64,000 nt of DNA from Nocardioides zeae (GTDB lineage: Bacteria; Actinomycetota; Actinomycetes; Propionibacteriales; Nocardioidaceae): assembly GCF_030818655.1 (NCBI RefSeq), contig NZ_JAUTAN010000001.1:2480001-2544000 (forward strand). The letters run 5' to 3'. Below are positions 40,886 to 48,697 of the stretch, one piece after another. A model generated the notes under the pieces. It was not told the DNA's origin. It saw only the letters and a program-made list of their open reading frames with translations, and did no database searches. The translations under genes were made by a program, and so were the position numbers. Within the stretch, counting starts at the first letter, position 1. Each line of letters opens with the position of its first letter.

Positions 40886-40962
40886 CCGAGGGCCGGCCCC
40901 GTTCGGTCCGCGTTTTCTCTCTCCGAGCTGAGCGCCGCGCGCACTTTCCTGCTCGGCGCTCC
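40886..40962. repeat. Dispersed palindromic element, copy 2, right half
   Basis: It resumes with CCGAGGGCCGG and carries GGTCCGCGTTTTCTCTCTCC, the inverted arm of the element, followed by GCGCGCACTTTCCTGCTCGG, comparable to the end of copy 1. No gene is seen between here and the next array. Confidence 0.7.
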
Positions 40963-41043
40963 AAGGCCCGGGCGACGCCGGGCCACCACGCACCATCGGC
41001 ACAGTTGCAGCCGGCCCGCCCAGCGACCACGCAGCCGGCTGCC

Positions 41044-41153
41044 AGCTCGACGCGCTGACCGCGCCGTCCGACCAAACTCGACGCCCCCGCCGCGCCGTCC
41101 GACCAAACTCGACGCCCCCGCCGCGCCGTCCGACCAAACTCGACGCGCCGACC
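41044..41153. repeat. 31-bp tandem repeat array, copy 3 (3.5 units)
   Basis: Units at 41044, 41075 and 41106 and a partial at 41137 carry the core CCGCCGCGCCGTCCGACCA. The array runs directly into the stop codon of the ABC-F gene (41153). It points opposite to the array at 39139, so the two arrays face each other around the palindromic element. Confidence 0.9.
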
Positions 41154-42886
41154 TACCGCGCCCGCGCCACGCGCCCCTCGTCCCAGACGGGCTCGGTGGA
41201 CTCGTAGACGGTGCCGTCGGCGCCGTACACGAGGAACCGGTCGAAGCCGCGCGCGAACCAGCGGTCGTGGGTGACCGCGAGCACCGTGCCCTCGAAGGCT
41301 GCCAGACCCTCCTCGAGCGCCTCGGCCGAGGCGACGTCGAGGTTGTCCGTCGGCTCGTCGAGCAGCAGCAGCGTCGCGCCCGACAGCTCGAGCAGCAGGA
41401 TCTGGAAGCGCGCCTGCTGGCCGCCGGACAGCGACTCGTAGGGCTGGTCGGCACTCGCCGCGAGCTCGTAGCGGTCGAGCACGCGGGCGGCCTGCTCCCG
41501 CCCCATGCCGGCCCGTCCGTGGGGCGAGCCGTCGCCGCGGTGGAGGATCTCCGTCAACGTGCGTCCGACGAGCTCCGGGTGCTCGTGCGTCTGCACGAAC
41601 CACCCGGGCCGTACCCGCGCGCCGAGGCGCGCGCGTCCCGTGTGGGGCACCGGCGCGGGCGGGGTCTCCCCCACCGGCCGGTGCTCGACGTCGGGGTCGG
41701 TGCCGCCGCCGGCCAGCAGGCGCAGGAAGTGCGACTTGCCGGACCCGTTGGACCCGAGCACGGCCACGCGCTCGCCGTACCAGACCTCCAGGTCGAACGG
41801 GTCCATCAGCCCCGTGAGCCCCAGCTGCTCGCAGACGACGGCGCGCTTGCCCGTGCGCCCGCCCCGCAGCCGCATCGTCACCTGCTGCTCGCGCGGCTGC
41901 GCGGTGGGCGGGCCGGCCTCCTCGAACTTCGACAGCCGGGTCTGCGCCGCCTTGTAGGCGCCCGCCATCCCGTCGTTGAACTCCGACTTCACCCGCAGCC
42001 GGTGCACGAGGGCCTTGAGCTTGGCGTGCTCCTCGTCCCAGCGCCGCCGCAGCTCCTCGAACCGCTCGAACCGGTCGCGCCGCGCGTCGTGGTAGCTCCC
42101 GAAGCCGCCGACGTGGGTCCACACCGAGTTGCCCGCGCCCGCGCTGCCGAGCTCGACCGTCACCACCCGCGTGGCGGTGGTGGCGAGCAGCTCGCGGTCG
42201 TGGCTGACGAGCAGGATCGTCTTCGACGACGCGGCGATGCGCTGCTCGAGCCAGATCTTGCCGGGTACGTCGAGGTAGTTGTCCGGCTCGTCGAGGAGCA
42301 GCACCTCGTCGGGTCCGCGGAGCAGGTACTCCAGCACGAGCCGCTTCTGCTCGCCGCCCGACAGCGTGCGCAGCAGGCGGTTCCGTGCCCGCTCCCACGG
42401 CATCCCCAGCGCGGCGACGGCGCACGTGTCCCAGACGACCTCGATCTCGTACCCGCCGGCGTCGGCGAGCTCGCCGAGGGCCGTGGCGTACCGCATCTGC
42501 GTCGGCTCGTCGTCGGTCTCCATGAGCGCCAGCTCGCACCGGTCGACCGCGGCGAGGGCCGCGCGCACCCGCTCGGGGGCGACCGAGGCGAGCAGGTCGC
42601 CCACCGTCGGGTCGGTGACCTCCGCGTCGTCGCCGTCCGCACCCGTGCGCACGACGCCCTGCCCGACGAACTGCCGCATCACGCCGAGCCCGCCCGACCG
42701 CGTCACCGCGCCCTCGTGGGGCACGAGGTCGCCCGTCACGATGCGCAGCAGCGTCGTCTTGCCCGCGCCGTTGGCGCCGACGAGCGCGACCTTCTGCCCG
42801 TCGCCGACCCGGAACGAGACGTCGGCCAGCAGCACCCGCCCGTCCGGCAGCTCGTAGCGCACCCCGGCGACGTCCACGTGACCCAC
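41153..42886 (-). CDS. ABC-F family ATPase
   Basis: A 577-residue soluble protein with two ABC cassettes and no membrane domain. Cassette 1 has Walker A GANGAGKTT and signature LSGGEQKRL with LLLDEPDNYLD; cassette 2 has GSNGSGKSH and LSGGQQARF with LLLDEPTDNLD. ABC-F proteins act on ribosomes, either as translation factors (EttA type) or in antibiotic resistance. The interdomain linker is Arg/Lys-rich (RRRWDEEHAKLKALVHRLRVKSEF). The subclass cannot be settled by eye. The start is GTG 42886, divergent from the MOSC gene. Confidence 0.9.
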   Translation of the reverse strand: MGHVDVAGVRYELPDGRVLLADVSFRVGDGQKVALVGANGAGKTTLLRIVTGDLVPHEGAVTRSGGLGVMRQFVGQGVVRTGADGDDAEVTDPTVGDLLASVAPERVRAALAAVDRCELALMETDDEPTQMRYATALGELADAGGYEIEVVWDTCAVAALGMPWERARNRLLRTLSGGEQKRLVLEYLLRGPDEVLLLDEPDNYLDVPGKIWLEQRIAASSKTILLVSHDRELLATTATRVVTVELGSAGAGNSVWTHVGGFGSYHDARRDRFERFEELRRRWDEEHAKLKALVHRLRVKSEFNDGMAGAYKAAQTRLSKFEEAGPPTAQPREQQVTMRLRGGRTGKRAVVCEQLGLTGLMDPFDLEVWYGERVAVLGSNGSGKSHFLRLLAGGGTDPDVEHRPVGETPPAPVPHTGRARLGARVRPGWFVQTHEHPELVGRTLTEILHRGDGSPHGRAGMGREQAARVLDRYELAASADQPYESLSGGQQARFQILLLELSGATLLLLDEPTDNLDVASAEALEEGLAAFEGTVLAVTHDRWFARGFDRFLVYGADGTVYESTEPVWDEGRVARAR

Positions 42887-42960
42887 GGGGAGCCATCATC
42901 CGGTGCCCCGCCGCGCTGCGCCAGCCGATTACCGGGGCCGCCCCCGACTACCCTCCTCGC

Positions 42961-43896
42961 GTGCCGCTCACCGTCTCCGCCCTGCACCGCTACCCGGTCA
43001 AGTCGATGCACGCCGAGGACCTCGACGTCGCGACCGTCGAGCCCTGGGGCCTCGCGGGCGACCGGCGGTGGATGGTCGTCGAGGCCGCGGAGGGCCGGGG
43101 CGGCCGCCAGCCGGGGGACTTCGTGTCGGCGCGCACCGATCCGGCCCTGCTGCTCGTGCGGGCCCGCCTCCTCGCGGAGGGGTACGACGCGCTCGAGCTC
43201 ACCACGGGCACCGGAGCCGCGTCGTCCTCGATCACGGTGCGCGTCCCGGACCCGGCCCCCCAGGTGCCCGTCGAGGTGTGGGGCTCCCACCTCACGGCGG
43301 CCCCGCAGCCGGCCGCCGACGCCTGGCTCGGCGATCTCCTCGGCCGGCCCGTGCACCTCGTCCACCTCGACGACCCGACCCGGCGTCCGACCGACCCGCG
43401 GTTCTCCCACCCCGACGACCGTGTCTCGTTCGCCGACGGCTACCCCCTCCTCGTGACCACCACCGCGTCCCTCACGGCGGTGAACGACGCCCTCCTCGAG
43501 CACACCGAGGGTGCCGCGGAGTCGCTCACGATGGCCCGGTTCCGCCCCAACCTCGTGCTCACCGGTGACGAGCCGGCGTGGGCCGAGGACGACTGGCGGC
43601 GCATCCGCGTCGGCGACGTGACCTTCCGCGCGGTCAAGGGCTGCGCGCGCTGCGTCATGACGACGTTCGACCCCGAGACGGGCGAGCGCGGCCACGAGCC
43701 GACGCGCACGCTCGCGCGGCTGCGCCGGTACGACGGGGGTGTCTGGTTCGGCGTCAACCTCGTGCCCGACGTGCCCACGCCCTCCCCCGGCGCGACCTCC
43801 CCCGGCGCACCCGCCCCCGAGATCCGGCTCGGCGACGAGGTCGAGGTGCTCGAGCGGGTGCCCGCCGGCGGCGGCCCCCTCCGCTCGCCCGCCTGA
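42961..43896 (+). CDS. MOSC-domain protein
   Basis: A 311-residue protein with an N-terminal MOSC beta-barrel (VSALHRYPVKSMHAEDLDVATVEPWGLAGDRRWMVVE) and a C-terminal MOSC domain (MARFRPNLVLTGDEPAWAEDDWRRIRVGDVTFRAVKGCARCVMTTFDPETGER). The Cys in CARCVMTT is where molybdenum-cofactor-binding members (mARC/YcbX type) bind the metal. It may reduce N-hydroxylated compounds or serve in sulfur transfer. The start GTG 42961 follows a 74-bp divergent promoter region. The tail is Pro/Ala-rich. Confidence 0.87.
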   Translation: MPLTVSALHRYPVKSMHAEDLDVATVEPWGLAGDRRWMVVEAAEGRGGRQPGDFVSARTDPALLLVRARLLAEGYDALELTTGTGAASSSITVRVPDPAPQVPVEVWGSHLTAAPQPAADAWLGDLLGRPVHLVHLDDPTRRPTDPRFSHPDDRVSFADGYPLLVTTTASLTAVNDALLEHTEGAAESLTMARFRPNLVLTGDEPAWAEDDWRRIRVGDVTFRAVKGCARCVMTTFDPETGERGHEPTRTLARLRRYDGGVWFGVNLVPDVPTPSPGATSPGAPAPEIRLGDEVEVLERVPAGGGPLRSPA

Positions 43897-44024
43897 CGAG
43901 CCCACCCGACGAGCCCGCTCGACAAGCCCGCCTGACGGGCACCCCGGACGGGTCGGCGCCGATCTGGTAGGCATGGCCCAGGTCACACCGCGTCCCGCAG
44001 GTCCCGCAACAGGAAGGCACCGCC

Positions 44025-44786
44025 ATGCCCGCATCCCCCGGCCTCGCCGGCAAGACCGCCCTCGTCACCGGCGCCAGCCGCGGCATCGGCCTCGCCATCG
44101 CCCAGCGGCTCGTCGACGAGGGCGCCCGGGTCGTCATCACCGCGCGCAAGGTCGACGCGCTGGAGGCGGCGGTGGCCGAGCTGGGCGGACCGTCCAAGGC
44201 GCTCGGCATCGCCGGCCGCGCCGACGACGAGGAGCACCAGGCGGACGTCGTCGCCCGCGCGGTCGAGACCTTCGGCAGCCTCGACCTGCTCGTCAACAAC
44301 ACGGGCATCAACCCCACCTACGGCACGCTCATGGAGATCGACCTCGACGCGGCGCGGAAGATCCTCGAGGTCAACGCGATCGGCACGCTGGCCTGGACCC
44401 AGAAGGTCGTCGGCGGCTGGATGGCCGAGCACGGCGGCGCCATCGTCAACGTCGTCTCCGTCGCGGGCCTACGCCCGGCGCCGGGCATCGGCTTCTACGG
44501 CGCCTCCAAGGCGCTGCTCGTGCACCTCACCGAGGAGCTCGCCGTCGAGCTCGGCCCCGGCATCCGGGTCAACGCCGTGGCGCCGGCCGTCGTCAAGACG
44601 CGCTTCGCCGAGGCGCTCTACTCCGGTCGCGAGGAGGAGGTCTCCGCGGCCTACCCCCTCCAGCGCCTCGGTGTCCCCGAGGACATCGCCGGCGCCGTCG
44701 CCCACCTGCTCTCCGACGACGCCTCGTGGACCACGGGCCAGACCCTCGTGCTCGACGGCGGCCTGACGCTGACGGGCGGCGTGTGA
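44025..44786 (+). CDS. Short-chain dehydrogenase/reductase (1)
   Basis: A 253-residue classical SDR. NAD(P) binding is by TGASRGIGLAIA, NNTG replaces the NNAG motif (LLVNNTGINP), and the catalytic set is Ser in VVSVAG, with YGASK (Tyr-x3-Lys). It ends with the common GQTLVLDGGLTLTGG. It oxidises or reduces an unknown alcohol or ketone; homologues annotated as FabG-like act in lipid or steroid metabolism. Its stop overlaps the next SDR start (GTGA), so the two are co-translated. Confidence 0.93.
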   Translation: MPASPGLAGKTALVTGASRGIGLAIAQRLVDEGARVVITARKVDALEAAVAELGGPSKALGIAGRADDEEHQADVVARAVETFGSLDLLVNNTGINPTYGTLMEIDLDAARKILEVNAIGTLAWTQKVVGGWMAEHGGAIVNVVSVAGLRPAPGIGFYGASKALLVHLTEELAVELGPGIRVNAVAPAVVKTRFAEALYSGREEEVSAAYPLQRLGVPEDIAGAVAHLLSDDASWTTGQTLVLDGGLTLTGGV

Positions 44787-45619
44787 GCACGTCGCCGGCC
44801 CCCGCCGACCGGCTCGCCGGCCTCGGGGTCGTCGTCACCGGCGGCGGGCGCGGCATCGGCCGCGCCCTCGCCGTGCGCGCGGCCGCCGAGGGTGCCCGCG
44901 TCGTCGTCAACGACCTCGACCCGGACGCGGCCGCCGCCGTCGCGGCGGAGGTCGGCGGCGCCGCGGCCCCCGGGGACGTCGCCACCACCGACGGCGTACG
45001 CCGCGTGCTCGCCACCGCCGTCGCCGAGCTCGGCCGGGTGGACGTCTTCCTCGCCAACGCCGGCATCGACTCGACGTCCGGCGGGATGGTGGACGAGGCG
45101 CCCAGCCTCGCGACCTCCGACGAGGCGTGGGCACGCATGCTCGACGTCAACGTCATGGCCCACGTGCGGGCGGCCCGCGAGCTCGTCCCCGGCTGGCTCG
45201 CCCGGGCCGAGGAGACCGGCGGCACCGGCGGACGCTTCGTCGTCACCGCCTCGGCGGCCGGGCTGCTGACGATGCTGGGCTCCGCGCCGTACTCGGTGAC
45301 GAAGCACGCCGCCGTCGGGTTCGCGGAGTGGTTGAGCGCGACGTACGGGCACCGGGGCGTCGCCGTGCAGGCGCTGTGCCCGCAGGGCGTGCGGACCGCC
45401 ATGCTCGAGAACGCCGGTCCGCTCACGGGACTGCTCTCGCGCGACTCGGCGCTGGAGCCCTCCGACGTGGCCGACGCCTGGGTGCGCGCGCTGGACGAGC
45501 AGCGGTTCCTCGTGCTGCCGCACCCCGAGGTGGCGGACTACTACGCGGCGCGGGCGACCGACACCGACCGCTGGCTCGCGGGCATGCAGCGCCTCCAGGC
45601 GAAGCTGGACCGGGGCTGA
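44783..45619 (+). CDS. Short-chain dehydrogenase/reductase (2)
   Basis: A 278-residue SDR with VTGGGRGIGRALA, a VFLANAGID motif, catalytic Ser in VTASAAG and YSVTK (Tyr-x3-Lys). It differs in the C-terminal part (LCPQGVRTAMLENAG, then LDEQRFLVLPHPEVADYYAARATD), which resembles SDRs acting on larger hydrophobic substrates. The start GTG 44783 overlaps the previous SDR. The two may form sequential steps of one pathway; the substrate is not known. Confidence 0.92.
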   Translation: MSTSPAPADRLAGLGVVVTGGGRGIGRALAVRAAAEGARVVVNDLDPDAAAAVAAEVGGAAAPGDVATTDGVRRVLATAVAELGRVDVFLANAGIDSTSGGMVDEAPSLATSDEAWARMLDVNVMAHVRAARELVPGWLARAEETGGTGGRFVVTASAAGLLTMLGSAPYSVTKHAAVGFAEWLSATYGHRGVAVQALCPQGVRTAMLENAGPLTGLLSRDSALEPSDVADAWVRALDEQRFLVLPHPEVADYYAARATDTDRWLAGMQRLQAKLDRG

Positions 45620-45635
45620 GCCCCGGGCACCCGGG

Positions 45636-46697
45636 TCAGTCCAGCGCGTAGGTCTGCACGAACTCCGTCAGCCGCTCGAGCTGGCCCGGGTCGGTCGACG
45701 GGATGACGCCGTGGCCGAGGTTGAAGATGTGGCCGGGCGCGGCACGGCCGGCCTCGATGACCTCCGCGGCCCGCGCGAGGAGCACCTCGGTCGGCGCGAA
45801 CACGAGCGTCGGGTCGAGGTTGCCCTGCACCCCCCGGCCGCCGACGCGACCGATCGCGTCGGCCAGCGGCGTGCGCCAGTCGACGCCCACGATGTCGGCC
45901 CCGGCCTCGCCCATGAGGCCCAGCAGGTTCGACGTGCCCACGCCGAAGTGGATGCGCGGCACGCCCAGCTCGCCGATCGCGGCGAGCACCCGCGCCGAGT
46001 GGGGCTGCACGTGGGCGGCGTAGTCGGCGGGCGTCAGCGCGCCGGCCCACGAGTCGAAGAGCTGCACGGCGGACGCGCCGGCCCGCACCTGCACCTCGAG
46101 GAAGGCCGCCGCGATGCCGGCGATCTTCTCCATGAGGGCCGCCCACACGTCGGGGGCGCCGAACATCATGGCCTTCGTGCGCGCGTGCTCCTTCGAGGGA
46201 CCGCCCTCGACCAGGTAGGACGCCACCGTGAACGGCGCGCCCGCGAAGCCGAGCAGCGGTGTGCCACCCAGCTCGCCCGCCAGCCGCCGGACCGCCTCGG
46301 TGATGAAGGGGACGTGCTCCGGCGTCAGGTCGGGGATCGCGGCGACGTCGGCCAGGGTGCGCACCGGGTTCGCCACGACCGGGCCGATGCCCGGCTTGAT
46401 GTCGAGGTCGACCCCGACCGCCTTGAGCGGCAGCACGATGTCGGAGAAGAAGACGGCCGCGTCCACGCCGTACCGGCGCACCGGCTGCAGCGTGATCTCG
46501 GTGACGAGGTCGGCGTCCATGCACGACTCGAGCATGCCGATGCCCTCGCGCACCCGCAGGTACTCCGGCAGCGAGCGCCCGGCCTGCCGCATGTACCAGA
46601 CCGGCGTGTGCGGCACCGGCTCCCCGCGCGCGGCCTTGAGGAAGACCGAGTCGGCGAGGCGGGGATCGGGCTGCTGGACGGACTGGGGCGCGGACAC
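45636..46697 (-). CDS. hemE: Uroporphyrinogen decarboxylase HemE
   Basis: A 353-residue enzyme that converts uroporphyrinogen III to coproporphyrinogen III in haem synthesis. The N-terminal signature PVWYMRQAGRSLPEYL and the second region GFAGAPFTVASYLVEGG are clear, with DSWAGAL and HFGVGTSNLLG later. The start GTG 46697 is divergent from the DUF3000 gene. It converges on the SDR pair with 16 bp between the stops, where two small GC-rich palindromes occur. Confidence 0.97.
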   Translation of the reverse strand: MSAPQSVQQPDPRLADSVFLKAARGEPVPHTPVWYMRQAGRSLPEYLRVREGIGMLESCMDADLVTEITLQPVRRYGVDAAVFFSDIVLPLKAVGVDLDIKPGIGPVVANPVRTLADVAAIPDLTPEHVPFITEAVRRLAGELGGTPLLGFAGAPFTVASYLVEGGPSKEHARTKAMMFGAPDVWAALMEKIAGIAAAFLEVQVRAGASAVQLFDSWAGALTPADYAAHVQPHSARVLAAIGELGVPRIHFGVGTSNLLGLMGEAGADIVGVDWRTPLADAIGRVGGRGVQGNLDPTLVFAPTEVLLARAAEVIEAGRAAPGHIFNLGHGVIPSTDPGQLERLTEFVQTYALD

Positions 46698-46766
46698 CCC
46701 CCGATCCTCGCAGGTCAGGCGGCGTGGCGCACGGCCGACCCGGACGCCCCGGCTTACCCTCGGCCC

Positions 46767-47372
46767 ATGGCCGCTGGACATGACGCGCGCCCGGGCACCG
46801 ACGCCGGGCTCGTCCCGAGCGCCTTCCGCGACGCCGTGGCGGCGATGCGGGGGGCACGCGTGCGACCCGAGGTGCACCTGGAGGAGATGCCGGCGCCACG
46901 TCGGATCGCGCCGTACGCGGCCGCCGTGACGGGTGACGTCGAGGAGGGCGAGGAGGAGGTCGCGACCGGCCGCCTCATCCTGCTGCACGACCCCGACGGC
47001 AACGACGCGTGGGAGGGCACCTTCCGCTGCGTGACCTACGTGCGCGCCGACATCGAGGGCGAGCTCGCCAGCGACCCCATGCTCGCCGAGGTCGGCTGGT
47101 CGTGGCTGCGGGAGGCCCTCGAGGCCCACGGCGCCACGTACGGCGCGGCCGCCGGCACCGTCACCTGCGTGACCACCCGCGGGTTCGGCCAGATGTCCGA
47201 CGACGAGACCACCGCGCAGATCGAGATCCGTGCCTCGTGGTCCCCCGGCGACCTCGCCCTCGACCGGCACACCGAGGCCTGGGCCGAGCTCATGTGCCAG
47301 GCCGCCGGCCTCCCGCCGCTGCCCGACGGCGTCGCGCTGCTCCCCAGCCGGCGCCAGCGGGGCCGCTCGTGA
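46767..47372 (+). CDS. DUF3000 family protein
   Basis: A 201-residue actinobacterial protein of unknown function. Characteristic segments are PSAFRDAVAAMRGARVRPEVHLEEMPAPRRIAPYAAAV and GWSWLREALEAHGATYGAAAGTVTCVTTRGFGQM. In actinobacteria this family usually sits between hemE and an RNase D gene, as here. The stop overlaps the RNase D start (GTGA), so the two are coupled. Confidence 0.87.
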   Translation: MAAGHDARPGTDAGLVPSAFRDAVAAMRGARVRPEVHLEEMPAPRRIAPYAAAVTGDVEEGEEEVATGRLILLHDPDGNDAWEGTFRCVTYVRADIEGELASDPMLAEVGWSWLREALEAHGATYGAAAGTVTCVTTRGFGQMSDDETTAQIEIRASWSPGDLALDRHTEAWAELMCQAAGLPPLPDGVALLPSRRQRGRS

Positions 47373-48694
47373 CCGACGCCCCGTCGACGGGACCCGACGA
47401 CGCGCAGGAGCCCGGGACCCCGGAGGCCCCCGACGTTCCCGAGGCCCCGCTGCTCGAGCTGCGTGACGGGCTCACCCCCGTCATCGAGACCGCAGAGGCC
47501 CTGGCGGACTACTGCGCGGCGCTGGCCGCCGCGGACGGCCCGGTCGCGATCGACGCCGAGCGCGCCTCGGGATACCGCTACTCCAACCGCGCCTACCTCA
47601 TCCAGCTGCGCCGCGAGGGCGCCGGCACGGCGCTGGTCGACCCCATCGCGTTCGAGTCCCTCGCCCCGCTGCAGGAGGCCATCGGCGACGCCGAGTGGAT
47701 CCTCCACGCCGCGACGCAGGACCTGGCGTGCCTCGCCGAGGTCGGGCTCCACCCCACCCGGCTCTTCGACACCGAGCTCGCCGGGCGCCTGCTGGGCCAC
47801 CCGCGGGTCGGCCTCGCCAGCCTCGTCGAGCGCCAGCTCGGCCGGCGGATGCGCAAGGAGCACTCCGCCGTCGACTGGTCGCGCCGCCCCCTGCCGGAGC
47901 CGTGGCTGGTCTACGCCGCGCTCGACGTGGAGGTGCTCGTGGAGCTCCGCGCGCTCCTCGTCGACGAGCTCGAGGAGCAGGGCAAGACGGAGTGGGCGCG
48001 CCAGGAGTTCGAGCACCTGCTCTCCTTCACCCCCACCGTGCGGGTCGACCCGTGGCGGCGGGTGTCCGGCACCCACAAGCTGCGCGGCCGTCGCGCCCTC
48101 GCCGCGGTCCGCGCCCTGTGGACGACGCGCGACGACATCGCCCGCACCCGCGACACCACGCCCAGCCGCGTGCTGCCCGACTCCGCGATCATCGCCGCCG
48201 CCGAGGCGCTCCCGACCACGCGCGCCGCGCTGCTCGCCACGCCGGGCTTCAAGGGCCGGGGAGCGGACCGGTACGCCGCGCGCTGGGTCGAGGCCGTCCA
48301 GGAGGCCCTCGACCTCGACGAGTCCGCCCTGCCGGCGCGCACGCTGCGCGGAGACGGACCCCCGCCCGTGCGGGCCTGGGCCGACAAGGACCCCGCCGCC
48401 GCCCGCCGCCACGCCGTGGGTCGCGACGCGGTCGCCGCCCTCGCGGAGGAGCGCTCCGTCCCGGTCGAGAACCTGCTGACGCCGGACTACCTCCGACGGC
48501 TGCTGTGGGCACCCCCGCGCACGCGCGACCGTGCCGAGCTCGTGGAGGCCGTGGGGGCGCAGCTCGCGTCGTACGGGGCCCGGCCCTGGCAGGTGGAGCT
48601 CACCGCACCCCTGCTCGCCGACGCGGTCCTCGCCGGCGACGTGGAGCCGTACCCGGAGCCTGCCCCCGCCGCGGATCCCACGGACGAGGGCTGA
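47369..48694 (+). CDS. rnd: Ribonuclease D-like 3'-5' exonuclease with HRDC domain
   Basis: A 441-residue exonuclease. The DEDD nuclease domain covers about residues 45-215: ExoI AIDAERASGYRYSNRAYLIQLRR, ExoII HAATQDLACLAEVGLHPTRLFDTELAGRLLG, ExoIII WLVYAALDVEVLVEL. An HRDC domain follows (LRGRRALAAVRALWTTRDDIARTRDTTPSRVLPDSAI). It trims structured RNAs such as tRNA 3' ends. The start GTG 47369 overlaps the DUF3000 stop. It converges on the solute-binding gene, 3 bp apart. Confidence 0.92.
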   Translation: MTDAPSTGPDDAQEPGTPEAPDVPEAPLLELRDGLTPVIETAEALADYCAALAAADGPVAIDAERASGYRYSNRAYLIQLRREGAGTALVDPIAFESLAPLQEAIGDAEWILHAATQDLACLAEVGLHPTRLFDTELAGRLLGHPRVGLASLVERQLGRRMRKEHSAVDWSRRPLPEPWLVYAALDVEVLVELRALLVDELEEQGKTEWARQEFEHLLSFTPTVRVDPWRRVSGTHKLRGRRALAAVRALWTTRDDIARTRDTTPSRVLPDSAIIAAAEALPTTRAALLATPGFKGRGADRYAARWVEAVQEALDLDESALPARTLRGDGPPPVRAWADKDPAAARRHAVGRDAVAALAEERSVPVENLLTPDYLRRLLWAPPRTRDRAELVEAVGAQLASYGARPWQVELTAPLLADAVLAGDVEPYPEPAPAADPTDEG

Positions 48695-48697
48695 GAC

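Noticed and set aside
40623..42899. A 758-codon minus-strand frame across ABC-F and IS30
   Set aside because: It is an out-of-frame shadow of the ABC-F gene and IS30 transposase; Arg/Gly/Ala-rich with no recognisable motif.
43896..43940. Short GACGAGCCCGC-like direct repeats after the MOSC gene
   Set aside because: They are brief and imperfect, and compatible with ordinary Pro/Ala-rich tail sequence just past the stop codon.
45612..45635. Two tiny palindromes (GGGGC-TGA-GCCCC and CCCGGG-CA-CCCGGG) between the SDR pair and hemE as a terminator
   Set aside because: Stems are only 5-6 bp with no U-tract; in this GC-rich background that is weak evidence, so it was not listed as a feature.
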